A DNA stretch of 64,000 nt, from positions 4,481,735-4,545,734 of the forward strand of contig NZ_JAMOFV010000006.1 of NCBI RefSeq assembly GCF_023656515.1, written 5' to 3'. The stretch is from Clostridium swellfunianum. GTDB lineage: Bacteria > Bacillota > Clostridia > Clostridiales > Clostridiaceae. Within the stretch, counting starts at the first letter, position 1. Each line of letters starts with the position of its first letter. The translations under genes were made by a program, and so were the position numbers. The notes under the pieces were generated by a model that was not told where the DNA came from, searched no databases, and saw only the letters and a program-made list of their open reading frames with translations. Below are positions 19,135 through 27,855 of the stretch, in pieces.

Positions 19135-20121
19135 CTACCATAAACTAGTATCTGAATACTTCTTTGCTAATTTATTTGCACCTAATACAAACACTAAATT
19201 AACTAAGGAGTTAAATAAACCTACTGCGGTTGCATAACTTATATTTCCTGATACAAGGCCTTGTCTATATACAAATGTACTTATTACATCAGAAGTTGAA
19301 TATATAGCTGGATTTTGCATTAAAAGTACCTTTTCAAAGCCTACTTCTAGAATACTGCCTGTTCTTAATAAGAACATTGTTATAATCGTAGGTATTATGC
19401 TTGGAAGAGTTACATACAAAGTCTGCTTCCATCTATTTGCTCCATCAATTATTGCTGCTTCATATAGCTGTGGATCAACACTTGTTAAGGCGGCTAGGTA
19501 AATAATAGCTCCCCATCCCATTCCCTGCCATACTTCAGAAATTATATACAGGGGTCTAAACCATCCTGCTTCTACCATAAAGTTTATTTTTGTTCCTCCG
19601 AGAGCTTCAATTACAGTATTTACAATACCATGAGTTGGAGACAGAAACATCATTACCATACTTACTATAATTACTTGGGAAATAAAGTGAGGCATGTAGC
19701 TTACTGTCTGCACAAGTTTTTTGTATTTACTGCTTTTAACTTCATTTAAGATTAGTGCAAATATTATAGGTATAGGGAAAGTAACTAATAATGTCTGTAA
19801 ACCTAATAAGAGTGTATTTTTTATAATAATAACAGCATCAGGTGACTTAAAAAACATTGTAAAGTATTTAAATCCAACCCACTTACTAGCAGCAAATCCC
19901 TTAAAAACTTGAAAATCTTTAAAAGCTACCAGTACTCCCCACATCGGAACATATCTAAATAAAATGAAATATATAAGACAAGGCAAAAATAAAAGCAGCA
20001 GATACTTGCTGTTATTAAAATCTTTTACAAATCTACTTATCTTGTTTTTAAAATTCAACTTATGTTTATCCATACCCTGCTTTCTTCTAGTTTTAGAATT
20101 CAACTTAACCTTTGCTTCCAT
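19135..20121 (-). CDS. Carbohydrate ABC transporter permease (LplB type, MalF-like)
   Basis: 328 residues from the ATG at 20121. TTGGAGG lies 5 bp upstream; the TTG at 20133 belongs to the ribosome site itself, and ATG 20124 is only 2 bp from it. After a basic N-terminus come six membrane helices; EAAIIDGANRWKQTLYVTLPSI (~220-240) is the EAA loop. It partners the permease at 18251 and the lipoprotein at 20207. Confidence 0.9.
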   Translation of the reverse strand: MEAKVKLNSKTRRKQGMDKHKLNFKNKISRFVKDFNNSKYLLLLFLPCLIYFILFRYVPMWGVLVAFKDFQVFKGFAASKWVGFKYFTMFFKSPDAVIIIKNTLLLGLQTLLVTFPIPIIFALILNEVKSSKYKKLVQTVSYMPHFISQVIIVSMVMMFLSPTHGIVNTVIEALGGTKINFMVEAGWFRPLYIISEVWQGMGWGAIIYLAALTSVDPQLYEAAIIDGANRWKQTLYVTLPSIIPTIITMFLLRTGSILEVGFEKVLLMQNPAIYSTSDVISTFVYRQGLVSGNISYATAVGLFNSLVNLVFVLGANKLAKKYSDTSLW

Positions 20122-20164
20122 CATATCCTCCAATCTACAGTCTTAAATTTGCCACATTGTACAA

Positions 20165-20192
20165 CAGATATCGGTTTTTGTACCGATATCTG
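20165..20192 (-). repeat. Strong stem-loop between substrate-binding protein and permease genes
   Basis: CAGATATCGGT (20165-20175) and ACCGATATCTG (20182-20192) make an 11-bp perfect stem with a 6-nt loop. No T-run follows in the leftward direction, so it is not a standard terminator. Such hairpins after substrate-binding protein genes commonly protect the upstream mRNA and raise binding-protein output above the permeases. Confidence 0.75.
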
Positions 20193-20206
20193 CTTTATAA
20201 CAAAAA

Positions 20207-21730
20207 TTATTTGCTGTTGCTTAATTGCCTGCCATAAGCTGTCTTATAAGTATCAACTAATTGCTTTATGCCTAGTTTTTCTACTTCCTGAACATACTTA
20301 TCCCATTCACTCATCGGTCTTGTTCCAAGTATAAACTTTGAAATTTCCTGTTTCATAAACTTATCTATGCTTACACCAGCGGTTTGAGCAACTTCTCTTT
20401 CTTTATCATTAAGGGCAACATTAGGTCTTGCAGGTAAATCATACTTTCTACTCTCCTCAATACCTTTATTTAACTCTTCACTAAAGGTTGACATATGAGA
20501 TGAGAAATCTGTTAATAGATAGAAACCATTTGTTGAAAGACCATATTTCTTTCTTACGCTTGTAATATCTGCAGCATCTATAAAATTTTTCTTTCCATTT
20601 TCATTCTTATAAGTTTTTCCTTCTTCTCCCCAGCTCATTAGCTGCTTAGCTTCGTCAGTATACATCCAATCACAGTACTTAAGTAATTGTTCCAAGTTCT
20701 TTGAATTTGCAGCTACATTATAACCTGCCACATTTACAGCTGAAGGTGCCATTTTGTCAACTCCATTAGCTCCACCCTTTGATGGTGCCATATAAGCTAA
20801 TGAGAATTGAGGGTTATCTTTTCTAAGTGAACTATTAAAAAAGTCTATTCTTGATATATAGTCTATAGTAACAAATGCAGAATTCGTAGATATAGCATCC
20901 TGCCAAGCCTTTGTATTTTGTGATAAGAAATCTGGTGGTATTAATCCATCTGTATAAAGCTTGTTATAGAAAGCTATCATATCTCTAAAATTGTTTTCTA
21001 TTGGTCCATATCTAAATTCTTTTTTGCTACTGTCGTAATACATTCCATAATCTGTTCCCCAGCTTGGAGCTATCATAGCAAGTTGTTCTAGGCCTTCTCT
21101 AAAATTATATGGATAGCTTTTTGGGTAAAGTTCTTTAAGCTTTTTTAACGCATCATAAAGTTCCTTATCATCTTTAGGAATTGCTATATTATTCTTCTTG
21201 AATATGTCCTCTCTGTAGAGCCACCCTCTTCTGTTAGTTTCTGCAATACCTTGCTCTGGAAATAAATAAAGCTTGCCATCTGCAGAAAGATAATTTGCTA
21301 CATATTCTTTGTTCTTTTCCATCCACTTTTTAAAATTAGGAAGCTTGTCTAAATGATCTAGAACATTTACAAAAGCGCCTTGAGTCCCATATCTATGTGA
21401 TACATCTAATCCAATGGTATACATTAAATCTGGTATAGTTCCAGAAGCCATTGTCATATTGATTTTCTCTGCATAATTTGTTGATACTGGAATTACATTA
21501 AATTTTACATTTGTCTTTTCAGCAATAGCATTTTCAATATACCATTCTTTTTGATATGGGAAGGTTGGATTACTCTGCACCATCATTTCAAAAGTAACAG
21601 CATCCTTAAATAATTTTCCTCCTGTCTGAGCTGGATTTTCATTTACAACATTTTTACCTTTAGTACATCCAGTTGCTAATGAAGTTACTAAAACTGCTGC
21701 TAGTAATGTTGAAAGCATTCGTCTTTTCAT
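20207..21730 (-). CDS. ABC transporter substrate-binding lipoprotein (family 1, LplA-like)
   Basis: 507 residues. A lipoprotein signal ends at the lipobox LATGC (Cys ~22). The remainder is a family-1 extracellular solute-binding protein of the long (~500 residue) type that pairs with LplB/LplC permeases. WGTDYGMYYDSSK and the C-terminal WDKYVQEVEKLG segment are typical. It is first in the amino-sugar operon and should bind the oligosaccharide outside the membrane. GGGGG lies 8 bp before the ATG. Confidence 0.9.
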   Translation of the reverse strand: MKRRMLSTLLAAVLVTSLATGCTKGKNVVNENPAQTGGKLFKDAVTFEMMVQSNPTFPYQKEWYIENAIAEKTNVKFNVIPVSTNYAEKINMTMASGTIPDLMYTIGLDVSHRYGTQGAFVNVLDHLDKLPNFKKWMEKNKEYVANYLSADGKLYLFPEQGIAETNRRGWLYREDIFKKNNIAIPKDDKELYDALKKLKELYPKSYPYNFREGLEQLAMIAPSWGTDYGMYYDSSKKEFRYGPIENNFRDMIAFYNKLYTDGLIPPDFLSQNTKAWQDAISTNSAFVTIDYISRIDFFNSSLRKDNPQFSLAYMAPSKGGANGVDKMAPSAVNVAGYNVAANSKNLEQLLKYCDWMYTDEAKQLMSWGEEGKTYKNENGKKNFIDAADITSVRKKYGLSTNGFYLLTDFSSHMSTFSEELNKGIEESRKYDLPARPNVALNDKEREVAQTAGVSIDKFMKQEISKFILGTRPMSEWDKYVQEVEKLGIKQLVDTYKTAYGRQLSNSK

Positions 21731-21806
21731 TATTTTTCCCCCTTATTTTTTTACTACCCTGGCCTTTTAGGTGAGGGTATTTTGTGATTTTAGGTTAACA
21801 TCTCTT

Positions 21807-21820
21807 GCACAACGTTTTCA
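21807..21820 (-). promoter_or_regulatory. Possible CcpA (cre-like) site upstream of the amino-sugar operon
   Basis: On the minus strand TGAAAACGTTGTGC matches the cre consensus TGWNANCGNTNWCA at all but the last two positions. It lies about 77 bp before the first gene of the operon. Catabolite repression of a sugar operon is expected, but this is a degenerate match. Confidence 0.35.
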
Positions 21821-21903
21821 ATTTTCCATTATTAATAAGCCTAACATAAATTAAAAATATTAATATTTGATAGTTATATTAATTTTTGTTAAGTCTAAAT
21901 CTA

Positions 21904-21934
21904 AAAGGCGTACTATTGCTCATAGTACGCCTTT
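21904..21934 (-). terminator. Hairpin terminator of the AraC-type regulator gene
   Basis: AAAGGCGTACTA (21904-21915) pairs with TAGTACGCCTTT (21923-21934), 7-nt loop. Reading leftwards the stem ends in TTT followed by AGATTTAG. It lies 16 bp after the regulator stop and separates it from the transporter operon. Confidence 0.75.
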
Positions 21935-21949
21935 CTAACTAATATAACC

Positions 21950-24193
21950 TTATATACTTGCTTCCTGCCTATATTCTCTAGGCGATTTTCCAACATATTG
22001 CTTAAATATCCTGCTAAAACTATTAGGTGTATTATAACCTACATTCTGAGCTACTTCATTAATACTTAAGCTTGTTTCAGATAAAAGCTTCTTCGCTTTT
22101 TCTATCCTAAACTCATTTAGATAATTTACTAAGTTTATACCCATTTTATTCTTAAAGTATTGCGAAATATACTCTTTAGTTAAATTAAGCCTGTCAGCAA
22201 ATAGTTCTAGATATATATCTTCATTATAATGAAGATGTATATATTCTAGAATAAAATCAACAATGTAATCTTTTTTGTTTTCCTTTAGTTTACAGGTCTC
22301 AATTGCTAGATTAATAATTTCCTCGCATAACTTTTTATATTGGTCAATGCTATAAAACTTGCTCGCTTTATTTTGTATCTGTGCAATGTTTATATTTACA
22401 GTTGCTTCTTCAACGCTATTTATCGCTGTAATACACCTATTTATAATCTCATTGAATATTACGCTAATATAAATTTGATTTACTTTTCCTTTTTTGTTGT
22501 ATCCTAATACTTCGCTTAACCTCTTTAAAGCTTCCTCTAAATTACAGTTGTTTAATGCTTCGGTAAGCTGTTCAATTTGCCTTAGCGGGAAGTGAAACTT
22601 CTCTTCCTTTTGCATGTTTATTTTATTCACTTCTAAAATCTGATTGCTTTCTATAGGCTGTCTGTATTTTATAATATCATTAATACTCACATAACATTTA
22701 TCAAATTCAGCAACATCATTACACAACTTACTAATAGCAACTGTAAAGAAAATATATTCATCCTCATATCCCAAGCATGATAAAATCCTGCTTATTATAT
22801 CTTTGATATCGGAATCTGTCTTATCAGTTTGAATTACTAATATAAATTCGTCATCCTGAGATTGAAACACAGCTACATTGCTTATATGGTCAGTAATATA
22901 ACCTTTAGTTAGTTGAGCTATACTAAAAGTAATCTTACTAGCTTCTATGTTAACTACCTCATAATACCTTTTTTTAAAATGCACTCTAAATCCAACGAGG
23001 ATATAATCCTGTTCAATTATCATTTGATCTTTTGCTTCGCTTAGGTTCATATAAATATTTTTTATCTTAGAAAAATAGAATAAGCTTTCAAGCATTGAAT
23101 TTTTCTTATTAATTTCTTTGTTGTAGTTTGAATTTTGAGTAATTATATCTTCAATATTGCTTCGAATAAACTGAAACTCTTCTAAGTTATTATTATTTGA
23201 TCTTTGCTCTGATATGTTTTCTATAAAGTCTATAATGCTTGTAACTGGTTTACTGAATCTATTTGAAATAATAAATGATATAGATAAACTTATCAAAACA
23301 GTACTAATAGTAATAAAAACAAATAAAATGTTAACTTTTAGCATAAGGCTGTTCATATCTTTAGTTGGCATATACTTTACATAAGTTATTCCCTCTATAG
23401 AGGATTTATTTGAAAATATATAACCTTGCTTTTGTTTATCTACTCCAGTCAGCTTTTGAATATCAATATCTAAAACTCTGTTTTGAGATTTTGCATAGAT
23501 AATTTCACTGCTTTTATTATAGATATAAAAATCATTTGAAAATTCATTTTCGTTAGCCTTTATGATAGAGTCAATATCTACTAATGCTACCATTATAAAT
23601 CTTGAATTATTAACTTGCTTAAAAGCTACAGGCATAAGAAACATTTTTGTTGTTTGGTTTGGATTGCTGCTGTCAATAAAATCTACTGTCCTATAAAATC
23701 CGTTGTAAAAATTTTTACTACTTTCTTTCAGCCAGAATTCCTCATTATATATTCCACTATTATAAAATGTGTTAAAAAATTTCCTTCTATCATAGCTGCC
23801 TTCGGAAGTCAAAATCAAATCAGAGTTTTCTCTTACTATAAAAATATTTTTAATATTTTTGTTAAAGTTTGTATATCCACTTAGTCTATCTATAATAAGC
23901 TTTTCTTGATAATTTGATAAGGTTTCATTATTCGCAATAGCTTTAAAGTCATCTTCCATATATATTCTTAACAAATTATTTTGAATCTGCTCAAAGCTCA
24001 TATTTAACTTATTAGCTAAAACTTCTACTCTCTGATTTGAATTATTTATCAATTCTTTTTTAATGTAATTTTTATACAAAACATATGAAAAAAAATGAAG
24101 TAAAGAAGATATAAAAATTATAACTAAAAAGCTAAGCATTAACCTTGAAAAAAGAGATTTAAATTTAAATATATCTCTGATACTTTTTTTCAT
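21950..24193 (-). CDS. Membrane-anchored AraC-family transcriptional regulator with extracellular sensor
   Basis: 747 residues. TM1 ~17-38, an extracellular dCACHE-like sensor ~39-285, TM2 ~286-308, a cytoplasmic linker (~310-640), and a C-terminal AraC/XylS double helix-turn-helix ~645-745 with SINEVAQNVGYNTPNSFSRIFK and GKSPREYR. It combines sensing and DNA binding in one protein, as often found beside LplABC-type sugar transporters. It probably senses the extracellular glycan and activates the operon downstream. GGGGG lies 4 bp before the ATG. Confidence 0.88.
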   Translation of the reverse strand: MKKSIRDIFKFKSLFSRLMLSFLVIIFISSLLHFFSYVLYKNYIKKELINNSNQRVEVLANKLNMSFEQIQNNLLRIYMEDDFKAIANNETLSNYQEKLIIDRLSGYTNFNKNIKNIFIVRENSDLILTSEGSYDRRKFFNTFYNSGIYNEEFWLKESSKNFYNGFYRTVDFIDSSNPNQTTKMFLMPVAFKQVNNSRFIMVALVDIDSIIKANENEFSNDFYIYNKSSEIIYAKSQNRVLDIDIQKLTGVDKQKQGYIFSNKSSIEGITYVKYMPTKDMNSLMLKVNILFVFITISTVLISLSISFIISNRFSKPVTSIIDFIENISEQRSNNNNLEEFQFIRSNIEDIITQNSNYNKEINKKNSMLESLFYFSKIKNIYMNLSEAKDQMIIEQDYILVGFRVHFKKRYYEVVNIEASKITFSIAQLTKGYITDHISNVAVFQSQDDEFILVIQTDKTDSDIKDIISRILSCLGYEDEYIFFTVAISKLCNDVAEFDKCYVSINDIIKYRQPIESNQILEVNKINMQKEEKFHFPLRQIEQLTEALNNCNLEEALKRLSEVLGYNKKGKVNQIYISVIFNEIINRCITAINSVEEATVNINIAQIQNKASKFYSIDQYKKLCEEIINLAIETCKLKENKKDYIVDFILEYIHLHYNEDIYLELFADRLNLTKEYISQYFKNKMGINLVNYLNEFRIEKAKKLLSETSLSINEVAQNVGYNTPNSFSRIFKQYVGKSPREYRQEASI

Positions 24194-24280
24194 AGTTCCC
24201 CCTAAATCTAATATCCTTAGTTTGCTTAATTATAACATATAGACGTTTTCAATTCTAGAATATTAGCTGTATAAAAAACA

Positions 24281-24324
24281 AGGACACTGGTGAATCTTAA
24301 TTTGTCAAGGTTCCTCAGTGTCCT
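24281..24324 (-). terminator. Terminator of the racemase/M20 operon
   Basis: AGGACACTG (24281-24289) pairs with CAGTGTCCT (24316-24324). Leftward transcription meets TTGTTTTTTATA immediately after the stem, a good Rho-independent signal, 29 bp after the last gene. Confidence 0.78.
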
Positions 24325-24352
24325 ATTAAATTTGTATAAATATGAAATTCTG

Positions 24353-25525
24353 CTAGCTCACTTTTTCAATTAGTCTTCCATATTTTTCGAAGTTATATTT
24401 ATTAATCATATTTTCTATCCCTACACTTAGGGGCACCACAATCTTTCCATCTTTACTCATGTGAAGTTCAATTAGGTCATTATCAGCTCCATACCATCTC
24501 TCGCTAGCTTCAACATCTGCGGGAAACTTAAAGCCTTCAAAGCTAGCTAATGTAAGAATTGGTATTGCACCAATACCTGATTCTGGCATTGTTCCCCCCC
24601 ATAATTTAATATCATTTTCAACTGCTAGCTTGTAAATTTTAAGTCCTTCTAAAAGTCCTCCTATACGCTGTATTTTTATGTTCCATATATTCGATGCTTT
24701 AACTTCTAATACCTGCTTTGCAACTTTTAAAGATTTTAGAGATTCATCTAAGCATATTGGAGTTCTCACTAACTTACACAGCTTTGCGTGATCAAGTATA
24801 TCATCATGGTGAAGGGGCTGCTCATAAAATAAGCATCTGTATTTATCCATCTGACTAAATAATTCACTATGAGTATCAAAATCAAAGGAAGAGTTGGCAT
24901 CAATCCATAATGGGAACTCTCCTGTTACTTCTCTCGCTGCCTTTAAAGCCTCTACATCCCATCCTGGCTTAACCTTAATTTTAATTCTTCTATAGCCTTG
25001 TTCCAGATATTCTCTTATCCATTTCTTTAAAGTATCTATACTGTTATCAACTGGTATACCAACAGAAACCCCTGACTCAATATAGCCTTTGGATTGAAGG
25101 AATCTGTCCTCTACCTTCATTTGCTTTAGTTTATAAATAATTAGTTCCTTCATAGTTATATTGTTTTTTCTACAAATAAGATCCCAATAAGCATTTTCTA
25201 TTCCTGCTTTTGCAAAATTATTTCCTCTAACCCCTAAACTCAAAATATCATTAATATCCTCAATGGATTTTATTTTTTTACCTACAATTCTTTTAAAAAG
25301 CAGATCGTGATATAAAGCCTTTACAGAAGATATTGTTTCTGAAGAATAATACGGCTCATCAAAGGGCGCCGCTTCGCCGTATGCTTTAATATGTCCGCTA
25401 TTCAAGATTACTATTAACGAACTCCTAAAATACGATACACCACCGCTTATTTGAAAAGGTTCCTTTAAAGGTATTTTTATTTCATACAGTTCTATACTGT
25501 CTATAATTGCACTTTCATCTATCAT
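24353..25525 (-). CDS. Enolase-superfamily racemase, OSBS/N-succinylamino acid racemase type
   Basis: 390 residues. Capping domain ~1-140, then a (beta/alpha)7 barrel. The MLE-subgroup signature is complete: K182-x-K184 (KIKVK), metal ligands D209 (WIDANSSF), E235 (YEQPL), D260 (CLDES), second catalytic K284 (NIKIQRIGG), and GGTMPESGIG near the C-terminus, typical of the OSBS/NSAR branch. No menaquinone genes are nearby, while an M20 amidohydrolase is in the same operon, so N-acylamino acid racemisation is more likely than o-succinylbenzoate synthesis. The ATG overlaps the upstream TGA (ATGA), giving translational coupling. Confidence 0.8.
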   Translation of the reverse strand: MIDESAIIDSIELYEIKIPLKEPFQISGGVSYFRSSLIVILNSGHIKAYGEAAPFDEPYYSSETISSVKALYHDLLFKRIVGKKIKSIEDINDILSLGVRGNNFAKAGIENAYWDLICRKNNITMKELIIYKLKQMKVEDRFLQSKGYIESGVSVGIPVDNSIDTLKKWIREYLEQGYRRIKIKVKPGWDVEALKAAREVTGEFPLWIDANSSFDFDTHSELFSQMDKYRCLFYEQPLHHDDILDHAKLCKLVRTPICLDESLKSLKVAKQVLEVKASNIWNIKIQRIGGLLEGLKIYKLAVENDIKLWGGTMPESGIGAIPILTLASFEGFKFPADVEASERWYGADNDLIELHMSKDGKIVVPLSVGIENMINKYNFEKYGRLIEKVS

Positions 25526-26820
25526 ATAATGTCACCATCCCAATTATCAAATAGGTTATGCTTTTTATAAAGCTCTACTACATCATAAAACTTGATTATA
25601 TCTTTCTGATTTTCAAGAAGACCTTTTTCATTTAAATATATTAAACCAGCTAAAAGCCCATCTTGTGGATTAAATATGAGTTCATGCATTGCTTTTGAAA
25701 TTCTTCCACCCTTTTTCATTTTGTAATTTTTATCTGGGACTTGAAAATAGGTATGAAGCTGACCATTTTCACAGCCTCTTAAAGCATATTCAAGCATCAT
25801 TCTTCCTGATTGAATATTCCCTGTTGCACTTATAGGCATATTTTTCACTTCTACACCTGAAGCTTGCTCTAATACTCTAATTTCAGTCAAAGCTTTAAGA
25901 TTTCTGTCACTTAAATCAAAGCCACCATAAGCTACACCTTTTTTCCCCTCAAATATCTTCCCAAAATCAAATAATCTGTTAAAACATATTAGATAATCCA
26001 CATTACTATCTTCTTTGCACATTATAGCTTTTAAGAGTTCAAGCTGAAAGTCATCCTCAAAAGCTGCATTCATAAGTTTTACTCCTAAATATAACTGCTC
26101 TTTTTCTGCAAATTTTTTGATTATAGTTGGAACTTTATTAAGCCACCATAATATAGTCTCTTTATTCTTACTCATGTCTGAGCCAGCTAAGGTTGGACTA
26201 AAATCTTTTTCTAGATGCATAGGACAGCTATCTGTATTTTCATTCCATACTTTAAAAAGCTTTTTGATGGTATAAGCATATTCAGCTTCATTAAATGCCT
26301 CTTCTTTACTAGCTGGGAGATTAAATTTACAGGAAGGTATTATAGGAATATTCTTTGTTTTCCCTAGTTTTAGACTTTGTGCCATAAATTCTAGGTAATC
26401 TTCAAAGCTCTTATGCCAACCTCTACCCTTCCAAGTAACTGTATTACCTTTTTCTCCTCTCTTGCTCAAAATTTCTTCAACTATCATTTTAGGCTCATTA
26501 ATCTTCCAAGCATCCATAGTTGAGTTTCCTGCTTCATCCTGTGAGATTACTGTTTTTAGAACTATAAAACCTATACCTTGATTTATGCTTGATTCAATTT
26601 GACTTAAATTAGTTGACAATTGCCCAGAAGCTATGCCAAACGGATTCTTAATTCGCATCTTTCCATACCTAGAAGAAATATCTACTTTATATTCCTTTAG
26701 TATGTACTCTTCTATATTATCTGGCGTTCCTTCTTCTGCAAATCTTTCATAGTCCTTTTGTATTTTTCCTAAGAGGCTTTGCCTAATATTGAATTTTCCT
26801 AATAAATTATAAGTTCTCAT
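25522..26820 (-). CDS. Dihydroorotate dehydrogenase-like FMN TIM-barrel protein
   Basis: 432 residues. IKNPFGIASGQLSTNLSQI (~58-76) resembles the strand-1 FMN region of class 1 dihydroorotate or dihydropyrimidine dehydrogenases. YGGFDLSDRN and PISATGNIQSGRMMLEYALRG (~330-350) resemble the C-terminal phosphate-binding G-N/G-I repeat of that barrel. No Fe-S cysteine cluster is seen, and it is longer than PyrD (~310). The usual GxPN active-site loop is not obvious, so the substrate is probably not orotate. It is coupled by a 4-bp overlap to the racemase. Confidence 0.55.
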   Translation of the reverse strand: MRTYNLLGKFNIRQSLLGKIQKDYERFAEEGTPDNIEEYILKEYKVDISSRYGKMRIKNPFGIASGQLSTNLSQIESSINQGIGFIVLKTVISQDEAGNSTMDAWKINEPKMIVEEILSKRGEKGNTVTWKGRGWHKSFEDYLEFMAQSLKLGKTKNIPIIPSCKFNLPASKEEAFNEAEYAYTIKKLFKVWNENTDSCPMHLEKDFSPTLAGSDMSKNKETILWWLNKVPTIIKKFAEKEQLYLGVKLMNAAFEDDFQLELLKAIMCKEDSNVDYLICFNRLFDFGKIFEGKKGVAYGGFDLSDRNLKALTEIRVLEQASGVEVKNMPISATGNIQSGRMMLEYALRGCENGQLHTYFQVPDKNYKMKKGGRISKAMHELIFNPQDGLLAGLIYLNEKGLLENQKDIIKFYDVVELYKKHNLFDNWDGDII

Positions 26821-26877
26821 CTTACTCTCCTATACTGCTCTTTTAACTTATAAACTACCTATTTCTATGTACTCTTA

Positions 26878-27840
26878 TTACAGTTCCCCAATTTCTTTAA
26901 GCACTGACTCAATTTTTTTCACTTCTTCAGTATCAAGCTCTTCAATTGGTCCAAATAAGTCATAAGTTGATTCTTTAGGTATTACTCCAAGAAGATTTAA
27001 AACTGTAAGCATTCTCTTAATATATCCTTCCATAGGCTTTACAAAGGTGCACTCTGCAAGCTTATCAACCTTCTCTGATAATTCAACAAATAGCTTAAAA
27101 TCCTTATTGTAGTATGCATCCATCATTCTCTTCTGCAAAGTTCCACAGGCAGCCCCTAATCCCACTAATGCTCCTTGCGCTCCACGCATTAGAGTATATC
27201 CAAACATTCTATCTTCCCCTGTTATAAGCATTTTTTGAGGAAATTCCTTCTTGATGAATTCTGCAGTGTCTTGATATGACATAACAGAATCTAAGGTAGC
27301 CATCTTTATTCCTATAACTTCTTCTATTGAAAGAAGTTCTCTTAAAACATTTCTAGAGTAAGATATACCACCAGCTTCTTCATATAAGTAAAACAATATT
27401 ACTGGAAGGCCTACTTTTGCTATTTCTTTATGATAGCTAACTATTTTACTATTCAGGTCTTCGTTTCCCTTAAATATATTTGGTGCATAAACAAGCACTG
27501 CGTCGGCTTTTAATTCTTTAGCTTTTATGGCCATCTCTAAGCTTCTTTTTATATATTCATCTTCTGGATTATCACACTTTAAACATTCTGCTATATTTGC
27601 ACCTACACCAGCAATAATTAATTTATCTGGAAAGGCCTCTCTCCAACTCTTCAATACATATTCTCTTTGCTCTTCAGTTATAAGAAGCCCTCTTCCTGTA
27701 TGAACCCATACAGCAAAACCTGAAACTTCTTGCGTTTTCATATATTCTATATAACTCTCTTGTGCCTTTTCATCTAATTCACCGTTCTTCTTGAAAGGTA
27801 TAGGCACTGCTGGAAAAATTCCTTTTAAAATTTCTTTCAT
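26878..27840 (-). CDS. DapA/NanA family (class I aldolase-fold) lyase or synthase
   Basis: 320 residues from the ATG at 27840, where GAGGTGG is correctly spaced; the frame from 27849 begins with GTG inside that site. A DHDPS-family TIM barrel with Schiff-base lysine K179 (VIGIKMA). The usual G-T-T-G-E loop reads WVHTGRG, and YNVPxR reads FYLYEEAGG, so it is not dihydrodipicolinate synthase. It more likely cleaves or condenses a 2-oxo acid or acts as a dehydratase. It is 15 bp downstream of the M20 gene. Confidence 0.78.
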   Translation of the reverse strand: MKEILKGIFPAVPIPFKKNGELDEKAQESYIEYMKTQEVSGFAVWVHTGRGLLITEEQREYVLKSWREAFPDKLIIAGVGANIAECLKCDNPEDEYIKRSLEMAIKAKELKADAVLVYAPNIFKGNEDLNSKIVSYHKEIAKVGLPVILFYLYEEAGGISYSRNVLRELLSIEEVIGIKMATLDSVMSYQDTAEFIKKEFPQKMLITGEDRMFGYTLMRGAQGALVGLGAACGTLQKRMMDAYYNKDFKLFVELSEKVDKLAECTFVKPMEGYIKRMLTVLNLLGVIPKESTYDLFGPIEELDTEEVKKIESVLKEIGEL

Positions 27841-27855
27841 TTTTACCACCTCTTA

